Translations under genes and position numbers: made by a program
NCBI GenBank assembly: GCA_041484525.1
Contig: JBGPHT010000001.1
Location: 81,340-145,339 of the forward strand
From: JBGPHT01 sp041484525
GTDB lineage: Bacteria; Acidobacteriota; Terriglobia; Bryobacterales; Bryobacteraceae
Reading direction: 5' to 3'
Length of the DNA: 64,000 bases
Shown here: one piece after another, positions 58,201 to 64,000 of the stretch
Position numbering within the stretch: the first letter of the stretch is position 1
Layout: every line of letters starts with the position of its first letter
Notes under the pieces: generated by a model
Database searches by the model: none
Told to the model about the DNA's origin: nothing
What the model saw: only the letters and a program-made list of their open reading frames with translations

Positions 58201-60042
58201 ATGAAACTGACGAACCGCGGGTTTGTGCCCGTCATCTTGGGTGTATCGTGGCTGGCATTCGCGGCCACCGATCACGTCGATCCGAGGCTCTATCTCGACG
58301 ATGTCAAGTTTCTTGCGTCAGAGCAGTTGCGCGGCCGGGCAACCGGCTCTCCGGAACTTGAGAAGGCGGCCGCTTTTATCTCCGGCAAATTCCACGAATT
58401 CGGCCTCAAGCCGGTCGCGGGCAAGAGCTACTTTCAGGCCTTCCCGGTAACTACGGACGCCAGGCTCGGCAAGGCGAACCATTTCCAGTTCACCGAGGGC
58501 AGCCGCACTACCGTCCTGCGTCCGGGCGACGATTTCGTCCCCTTCAAGTTCTCCCATGACGGGAAGATTTCGGGCGCAGTGGTTTTCGCCGGCTACGGCA
58601 TCACCGCTCCGGAGCATCACTATGACGACTACGCCGGTATCGACGTAAAAGGCAAGATTGTCCTAATCTTGCGCCACGAGCCTCAAGAGTTCGACGAGCA
58701 CAGCGTCTTCGACGGTAAGAACTTCTCCGATCACGCGACCTTTCCGAGCAAGGCCAGCAATGCCAAGATGCACGGTGCGGCGGCCGTGATCCTGATCGCC
58801 GATCGCGGCAACCATAAATACGATATCGACGAGCTGCAGAAGTTCGGCAACGCCGATGGTCCGGACGAGGCGGGCATTCCCTTCGTGCAGGTGAAAGAGG
58901 AGAAGATCGACGGCTGGTTCGCCGCCGCGGGGCGCAGCCTCGAAACCATTCAGGCGGAGATTGACAAGGACCTCAAGCCGGAGCCGTTCGCCTTCCCCGA
59001 CACCGTCCGGGTAGAGGCCATCGTCGATATCGAACGCACCATCAAGACCGTCCATAATGTCGCCGGATATCTGCCGGGGCAAAGCGATGAATACGTGGTC
59101 ATCGGCGCGCATTATGACCACCTGGGCCTGGGAGAGCGGTACTCGATGGCTCCCAAGCTGGCCGGCACGGTGCACCCGGGCGCCGACGACAACGCCTCCG
59201 GCACCGCCGGTGTGATCGAGCTGGCCCGCTGGTTCTCGAAGCAGCCGAAACAGAAACGCGGCATTCTGTTCTTGACCTTTGCGGGTGAGGAAATGGGATT
59301 GCTGGGGTCTCAATTCTACGTCGGCCATCCCGGGTTGCCGCTCGCCAAGGCGGTGGCCATGATCAATATGGATATGATCGGCCGCGTGCGCGACGGCAAA
59401 GTCTACATCGGCGGCAGCGCCACCGGCACAGACCTGCGCGCCATGCTCGACCGGATCACTCCCAAGTACAGCCTGAAGATCGACTACTCCGACAGCTCGG
59501 GCTATGGCGCGAGCGACCATACTTCGTTCACCGCCGGCCGCGTGCCCGTCCTGTTTTTCTTCTCCGGGCTGCACACCGATTATCACAAGCCGAGCGACAC
59601 GTGGGAGAAAATCGACGCGCCCGGTGCTGCCAAGCTTTTGGATCTGGTGGCGGAGATTACCGGTGACCTGCGCGAGTCGTCCGCCCGTCCGCAGTATGTG
59701 CGCGTGGTGCCGCCCCCTGCCGCCCACGGTGACGGTGGGGTGGGCCCGGTGAGTGGCTCCTCGGGGTCGTCGGGCTACGGACCCTATTTCGGCTCCGTGC
59801 CGGATTTCGGCGAGGGTATTACGGGCGTGAAATTCTCCGACGTGCGCGAAGGCTCGCCCGCCGCGAAAGCAGGCCTGAAAGCCGGCGACGTGATGGTGGA
59901 ATGGGACAGCAAGCCGATCCAGAACCTCTACGACTTCACCTACGCCCTCCGCGGCAAGAAACCCGGCGACGAAGTAAAGGTCAAGGTGATGCGCGACGGC
60001 AAACCGCTCGAAGTGAACGTTCTGCTCACTAAGCGCGATTAG
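58201..60042 (+). CDS. Secreted M28 aminopeptidase with PA and PDZ domains
   Basis: 613 residues. A signal peptide (LGVSWLAFAATDHVDPRL) precedes a PA-like lid (VVFAGYGITAPEHHYDDYAG) and the M28 catalytic domain: GAHYDHLGLGERYSM, HPGADDNASGTAGV, TFAGEEMGLLGSQFYVG, INMDMIGRVRDGKV, YGASDHTSFT supply the two-zinc ligands. The C-terminal PDZ (GVKFSDVREGSPAAKAGLKA) ends the protein. An extracellular exopeptidase, co-directional with the DsbA-like gene. Confidence 0.9.
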   Translation: MKLTNRGFVPVILGVSWLAFAATDHVDPRLYLDDVKFLASEQLRGRATGSPELEKAAAFISGKFHEFGLKPVAGKSYFQAFPVTTDARLGKANHFQFTEGSRTTVLRPGDDFVPFKFSHDGKISGAVVFAGYGITAPEHHYDDYAGIDVKGKIVLILRHEPQEFDEHSVFDGKNFSDHATFPSKASNAKMHGAAAVILIADRGNHKYDIDELQKFGNADGPDEAGIPFVQVKEEKIDGWFAAAGRSLETIQAEIDKDLKPEPFAFPDTVRVEAIVDIERTIKTVHNVAGYLPGQSDEYVVIGAHYDHLGLGERYSMAPKLAGTVHPGADDNASGTAGVIELARWFSKQPKQKRGILFLTFAGEEMGLLGSQFYVGHPGLPLAKAVAMINMDMIGRVRDGKVYIGGSATGTDLRAMLDRITPKYSLKIDYSDSSGYGASDHTSFTAGRVPVLFFFSGLHTDYHKPSDTWEKIDAPGAAKLLDLVAEITGDLRESSARPQYVRVVPPPAAHGDGGVGPVSGSSGSSGYGPYFGSVPDFGEGITGVKFSDVREGSPAAKAGLKAGDVMVEWDSKPIQNLYDFTYALRGKKPGDEVKVKVMRDGKPLEVNVLLTKRD

Positions 60043-60100
60043 TTCGGCGACGTACAGCCCGCGCCCGCGAATTCTGCGACAATTCGGTCGAGACATCGCT

Positions 60101-60373
60101 ATGCCCTGCCTGGTCGCGTTCGTCCTTCTGCTGTTCCCCCGCGTCGCGCTGGTCGGGATGTTCCTGTTTACGAACTACCTGCAGCGCGCGTATCACGGCC
60201 TCCTCATCCCGCTGCTGGGTTTCATTTTCCTGCCGCTCACCACCATCGTCTACGCCTGGATGGTGAATAACGGGCAGACGATCGACGGCGTCAATTTGAT
60301 CATCGTCATCGTGGCAGTCATAATCGACATTGGCGGGCTTGGCAGCGGCGAATACCATCGGCGTAGCCGCTGA
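60101..60373 (+). CDS. Small two- or three-helix membrane protein
   Basis: 90 residues: helices at about 3-24, 32-52 and 63-80 (VNLIIVIVAVIIDIGGLGSG), basic C-terminus (EYHRRSR). The pattern LPLTTIVYAWMVNNGQTI resembles small membrane proteins of unknown function in acidobacteria and related phyla. ATG at 60101 is the best start. It ends 22 bp before the epimerase gene. Confidence 0.6.
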   Translation: MPCLVAFVLLLFPRVALVGMFLFTNYLQRAYHGLLIPLLGFIFLPLTTIVYAWMVNNGQTIDGVNLIIVIVAVIIDIGGLGSGEYHRRSR

Positions 60374-60395
60374 TCCCCCGCCGGGAGGGTTTTGG

Positions 60396-61529
60396 ATGAC
60401 ATATGGCCGCTTGACCGCTTCGCTCGCGCTGGGCGCGGTGGCGTTCGCCTGCTTCGCGCAGGCTCCCAAGAAAGGAAAACAGGAGTTGAGCAAACAGGCT
60501 TTTGGCAAGATGCCGGACGGCACGCCCGTCGAGCTGTACACGATCTCCAATGCGAAGGGCATGACCGTCGGGATCACCACTTACGGCGGCACGGCCGTAT
60601 CCCTGACCGCCCCGGACAAGAGCGGCAAGTACGACGACGTGGTGCTCGGGATGGAGTCGGTGGACGGCTACCGCTCGCAGTCGAACTTCTTCGGCGCGCT
60701 CATCGGCCGCTACGGCAATCGCATCGGCCACGGCCAGTTCATGCTCGACGGCAAGACTTTCACGCTGCCGAAGAACAACGGCGATAACACCCTGCACGGC
60801 GGCCCCGAGGGCTTCGACAAGCGCGTGTGGACCGTCAAACGATCCACGCCTGACACGCTCGAAGTGACCTACACCAGCAAAGACGGTGAGATGGGCTTTC
60901 CGGGCAACCTCACCGCCACCGTTGTCTACACCGTGACGCCGAAGAACGAACTGAAGATCGATTACACCGCGACCACCGACAAGGATACCGTCGTCAACCT
61001 GACCAACCACTCCTACTTCAACCTCGCGGGCCAGGGCGAGGGCACGATTCTCGACCACCACGTCATGATCGCCGCCGACCGGTTCACTCCGGTGGATGAG
61101 GGCCTGATCCCCACTGGCGAGTTGAAGCCGGTGAAGGGCACGCCGTTCGATTTCACCAAGGCGACGGCGATCGGCGCCCGCATCGACCAGAAGGACCAGC
61201 AACTCGAGTTCGGCAAAGGCTACGACCACAACTGGGTGCTGAACAAGGGCGGCGGCGGGCTGACGAAAGCCGCCGAAGTGCACGAGCCGAAGAGCGGCCG
61301 CTTGATGGAAGTCTGGACCACCGAGCCCGGCCTGCAGTTCTACACCGGCAACTTCCTGGACGGCACGGTCAAGGGCAAGGGCGGCAAGGCTTACCCGCTG
61401 CGCGGCGCGTTCTGTATGGAGACGCAGCACTATCCGGATTCGCCCAACAAGCCGAAATTCCCGTCGACCGAGTTGAAGCCCGGCCAGACCTATCACACGA
61501 CCACGATCTACCGTTTCTCCGCTAAGTAG
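60396..61529 (+). CDS. galM: Aldose 1-epimerase (galactose mutarotase)
   Basis: 377 residues from the ATG at 60396, with GGGAGG ahead. A signal peptide (LTASLALGAVAFACFAQ) suggests periplasmic use. Motifs: VGITTYGGTAVSLTAPDKSG, FFGALIGRYGNRI, NGDNTLHGGPEGFDKRVW, VVNLTNHSYFNLAGQG (catalytic His) and VWTTEPGLQFYTGNFLDG with the catalytic Glu. It interconverts alpha and beta anomers of sugars for uptake or catabolism. Confidence 0.92.
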   Translation: MTYGRLTASLALGAVAFACFAQAPKKGKQELSKQAFGKMPDGTPVELYTISNAKGMTVGITTYGGTAVSLTAPDKSGKYDDVVLGMESVDGYRSQSNFFGALIGRYGNRIGHGQFMLDGKTFTLPKNNGDNTLHGGPEGFDKRVWTVKRSTPDTLEVTYTSKDGEMGFPGNLTATVVYTVTPKNELKIDYTATTDKDTVVNLTNHSYFNLAGQGEGTILDHHVMIAADRFTPVDEGLIPTGELKPVKGTPFDFTKATAIGARIDQKDQQLEFGKGYDHNWVLNKGGGGLTKAAEVHEPKSGRLMEVWTTEPGLQFYTGNFLDGTVKGKGGKAYPLRGAFCMETQHYPDSPNKPKFPSTELKPGQTYHTTTIYRFSAK

Positions 61530-61546
61530 GCATTCGGGAATGCGGT

Positions 61547-62404
61547 TTACAACCCCGCATTCCCCGCCACCACGCGCGCGATGCTCGACCAGTCCATGTC
61601 TCCCTGTCCTTTTGCCAAGGCGGACAGCAAGTGGTCGCGCACCAGGCTCGCGAGTGGCATCGGCGAGCTGCACTCCTGCGCGGTCGCGAGCACCAGCCGC
61701 ATATCCTTATATCCGAGCTTCACCCGAAACTCCGCCGGCTCGAACTGCTCGTCCGCAATGATCCGCCCGTAGTTGGCGTACACCGGCGACCCGAACAGCG
61801 CGTTCATCGTCTCCAGGAAGAGATGCGGGTCGACGCCGGCCTTGCGAAGTGTGGCGTAAGCCTCGCTGAACGCCTCGAGCATGCTGGCGATCATGAAATT
61901 CCCGCATAGCTTCACCGCATTCGCCTGCCACGGTTCGCTCCCGGCGACGAAGGTCACGCGCCCCATGGCGTCGAACAACGGCCGGCAGCGCTCCACAACT
62001 TCGTGCGATCCCGCCGCCACCACCACCAGCTTTTTGGCTTCCGCCGCTTCCGGCCGCCCGAAAACAGGAGCGCTCACATAGTCGTGCCCTGCTGAAGACA
62101 GCCGCCGCGCCATCGCCGTGCTGATGGTGCTGCTCGAAACGTGAACACCGTGCAGTGTTCCGGCGATTCCATTGGCGCCGAAGACCACCTCTTCCACCGC
62201 GCCATCGTCGGCCAGCATGGTGATGGCTGCTTCCGCGTCGCGGCACGCCTCCCGCGGCGAATCCGCCACGTGCGCTCCCTCGCCCGCCAGCACCTCCGTC
62301 TTATCGCGCGTGCGATTATACACCGTCAGCTCATGTCCCGCGCGCAGCAGGTTCCGCGCCATCCCGGAACCCATTTTTCCTAATCCGATGAATGCTACTT
62401 TCAT
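61547..62404 (-). CDS. 3-hydroxyisobutyrate dehydrogenase-like beta-hydroxyacid dehydrogenase
   Basis: 285 residues. Rossmann: KVAFIGLGKMGSGMARNLLR and the Arg after the second strand (VYNRTRDK) fitting NADP. Substrate-binding motif VSSSTISTAMARRL and the catalytic Lys region WQANAVKLCGNFMIASMLEA are typical. It oxidises or reduces a small beta-hydroxy acid; the exact one is not clear (glyoxylate/succinic semialdehyde reductase or 3-HIB dehydrogenase). Confidence 0.88.
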   Translation of the reverse strand: MKVAFIGLGKMGSGMARNLLRAGHELTVYNRTRDKTEVLAGEGAHVADSPREACRDAEAAITMLADDGAVEEVVFGANGIAGTLHGVHVSSSTISTAMARRLSSAGHDYVSAPVFGRPEAAEAKKLVVVAAGSHEVVERCRPLFDAMGRVTFVAGSEPWQANAVKLCGNFMIASMLEAFSEAYATLRKAGVDPHLFLETMNALFGSPVYANYGRIIADEQFEPAEFRVKLGYKDMRLVLATAQECSSPMPLASLVRDHLLSALAKGQGDMDWSSIARVVAGNAGL

Positions 62405-62437
62405 TGCCCCAGCATATCTGTATCACAATCAAGAGTC

Positions 62438-62938
62438 ATGAAATTTCCCGCCATTCCGCTTGAAAAAATACGCGCGCTCGGCCCGCCCTGTCTGCGCATG
62501 ACCGTGCCCGAGTCATACCGCGACAGCAACGGCCACATGAACGTGCGCTGGTACGTCGCCATCTTCGACGACGCCAGCGACGTCCTCCACGACTGGCTCG
62601 GCCTGACTCCCGGCTACCACCGCGCGCACTCGAGCGGCACCTTCGACCTGGAGCATCACACTCACTTCCTCAGCGAAGTTCTGCCTGGCGAGGAGGTCTC
62701 GGTCTACGTCCGTTACGTCGCCAAATCTGCCAAGCGCCTGCACTATCTCATGTTCCTCGTCAACGAATCGCGCCCCGGTCTTGCCTCCACGCTCGAGTGC
62801 ATCAACGCCTTCGCCGACCTCACCGTCCGCAAGACTGCGCCCTGGCCCGAAGAGGCCGCGCGCCTGATCGCCGCGGGTGCCGCGGAGCACGCGAAGCTCG
62901 ACTGGCCGGCCCCGGTTTGTGGTGCGATGGCGCCTTGA
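62438..62938 (+). CDS. Hotdog-fold (4HBT-like) thioesterase
   Basis: 166 residues. The hotdog signature RDSNGHMNVRWYVAIFDDAS (with the D..GHMN motif) starts the domain; LEHHTHFLSEVLPGEEVSVY and HYLMFLVNESRPGLASTLEC follow. It probably hydrolyses an acyl-CoA thioester, possibly carnitine/beta-oxidation related as in similar proteins. The start lies 33 bp from the divergent dehydrogenase gene. Confidence 0.82.
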   Translation: MKFPAIPLEKIRALGPPCLRMTVPESYRDSNGHMNVRWYVAIFDDASDVLHDWLGLTPGYHRAHSSGTFDLEHHTHFLSEVLPGEEVSVYVRYVAKSAKRLHYLMFLVNESRPGLASTLECINAFADLTVRKTAPWPEEAARLIAAGAAEHAKLDWPAPVCGAMAP

Positions 62939-62959
62939 GCAGGTGCTATCCTCGAATTA

Positions 62960-63796
62960 ATGCAGGTCCGGAAGGCGGTGTTTCGAGCGGGGTGCGGCTT
63001 GGCTTTTCTGGGCGCGCTCTATGCCTTCCAGCGTCCTTTCCGCGAATACTCCGGTGTGGAATACCGCATCGGCGAAATCCCGCTTCCCACCGACTACACG
63101 GAGAAAACCGAGTGGACCTTCGCGCGCCTGATGTTCCCGCCCGGTCCGCTCGACGGCTACCGCGCCACCGGCCGCTTCATGGGCGACTGGCATCTCGGCC
63201 TGTCCCTCTGGACGCAGGATTTTCCGCGCGCCGACCGTCACTTTGCGCTCGCCGTCCGCCGCCTCACGCGCCTGCATGTGCGCTCCTCCGAACAGGTGGT
63301 CAACCTTGAGGAGGGCGACGCCTACGACTGGCCATGGCTCTACGCCGTCCAGGTCGGCGAGTGGGGACTGACCGAGCCGTTGGCGAAGCAGCTCCGCGAA
63401 TATTGCCTGCGCGGAGGCTTCTTCCTGGCCGACGACTTCCATGGTGGTGAAGAGTGGGGCGAGTTCGAGCGCCGCATCAAGTGGGCATTTCCGGACCGGC
63501 CGATTGTCGAGATTCCGGATGACGATCCGATCTTCCACATCGTCTACGACCTGAACGACCGCTTCCAGATCCCCGGCCAGGCGCACCTCCGCCTCGGCTA
63601 CAAGTATGCCGACGGCAAGGGCGCCCACTGGCGCGGCATCTACGATGATAACGGCCGCATCATGGTGGCGATCGCGTTCAACTCCGACGTGGGCGACGGC
63701 TGGGAATTCGCCGACGACGCGTGGTACCCGGAGAAGTTCTCCGACCTGGCGATTCGCGTCGGCGTGAACTACATTATCTATTCCATGACCCACTAA
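62960..63796 (+). CDS. DUF4159-family protein
   Basis: 278 residues with an N-terminal hydrophobic segment (AGCGLAFLGALYAF), so exported or membrane-anchored. FTFARLMFPP-like opening (WTFARLMFPPG), a central FFLADDFHGGEEWGEFERRI and the IFHIVYDLNDRFQIPG ending match the DUF4159 group of unknown function, often linked to MoxR/VWA clusters; none is adjacent here. Its start lies 21 bp after the thioesterase gene. Confidence 0.75.
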   Translation: MQVRKAVFRAGCGLAFLGALYAFQRPFREYSGVEYRIGEIPLPTDYTEKTEWTFARLMFPPGPLDGYRATGRFMGDWHLGLSLWTQDFPRADRHFALAVRRLTRLHVRSSEQVVNLEEGDAYDWPWLYAVQVGEWGLTEPLAKQLREYCLRGGFFLADDFHGGEEWGEFERRIKWAFPDRPIVEIPDDDPIFHIVYDLNDRFQIPGQAHLRLGYKYADGKGAHWRGIYDDNGRIMVAIAFNSDVGDGWEFADDAWYPEKFSDLAIRVGVNYIIYSMTH

Positions 63797-63906
63797 CGCT
63801 GGCTGGCCCCAGCTAGTGTAGTGCGGCAAGCGGAACGCAGATTATTTCGGCGGTACTGTTCCAAGGGGCAACGCGGCCGAAGATGCCGGGAGAGCGATTC
63901 TGGCCG
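63797..63906. other. Flank of group II intron insertion
   Basis: Between the DUF4159-type stop and the intron 3' end. On the minus strand it is the 3' exon of the intron, but no gene was recognised in it. Confidence 0.4.

Positions 63907-64000
<94 letters not shown>

Noticed and set aside
58663..60096. Minus-strand 477-codon frame opposite the M28 peptidase gene
   Set aside because: The plus strand encodes a complete M28 peptidase with all zinc ligands; the antisense frame has no motif.

Overview
The window reads as chromosome of a high-GC Gram-negative bacterium, most likely an Acidobacteriota of the Bryobacterales/Solibacterales type. The reasons are an acidobacterial VWFA-type secreted protein (24147-25148), an LptD outer-membrane assembly protein, a PEP-CTERM tail, many short-spaced ATGA-coupled genes, a TIGR03790-type protein, a DUF4159-type protein and long GC-rich extragenic hairpins. 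The taxonomic call is inference; no rRNA or tRNA gene was recognised.

Layout. 1-12.8 kb is accessory and patchy: a partial FnIII-lipase gene with two coupled genes, a coupled hydrolase/unknown pair, a giant glycosyltransferase-glycosyltransferase-methyltransferase fusion, and many broken genes (a CDF transporter tail, a terminase-small-subunit-like fragment, an IS21 istB remnant that abuts a 15-codon parE stub behind an intact parD, and a deletion-riddled CHRD/PEP-CTERM gene). 12.8-20.3 kb is core: pgi, an RDD membrane protein, lptD and the hrcA-grpE-dnaJ heat-shock operon. 20.6-26.6 kb holds envelope proteins, a degenerate sulfatase-like protein next to a 310-bp tandem repeat made from the ends of two genes, a mini cytochrome c, an AlkA-like glycosylase, the VWFA protein, an RfbD-like reductase and a PilZ protein. 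26.7-29.8 kb is a probable dps-esterase-mhqO-mhqD stress operon. 29.8-36.8 kb contains a LysR regulator, a TIGR03790 protein, a Cpx-like stress system (spy-like gene divergent from a response regulator/kinase pair, with GTAAA boxes between them), pgsA and rodZ. 36.9-40.6 kb has a glycosyltransferase, two methyltransferases and truB.

40.6-50.5 kb carries an M14 peptidase, a hicBA toxin-antitoxin pair, a frameshifted second hicB, and a minus-strand operon of an outer-membrane protein, a MerT-like/thioredoxin-like protein and a beta-helix protein. The middle gene has an in-frame TGA exactly at the first position of its CxxC motif, followed by a hairpin at the spacing expected of a bacterial SECIS element. 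It is therefore a candidate selenoprotein (UxxC) and the most interesting item in the window.

50.4-55.4 kb is an ECF sigma factor/anti-sigma operon that also encodes two secreted HEAT-repeat proteins, preceded by paired palindromes. 55.5-63.8 kb has a secreted esterase, a DsbA-like thioredoxin, an M28 peptidase with PDZ domain, an aldose epimerase, a beta-hydroxyacid dehydrogenase, a thioesterase and a DUF4159-type protein. The right edge enters the 3' end (domains V and VI) of a group II intron on the minus strand.
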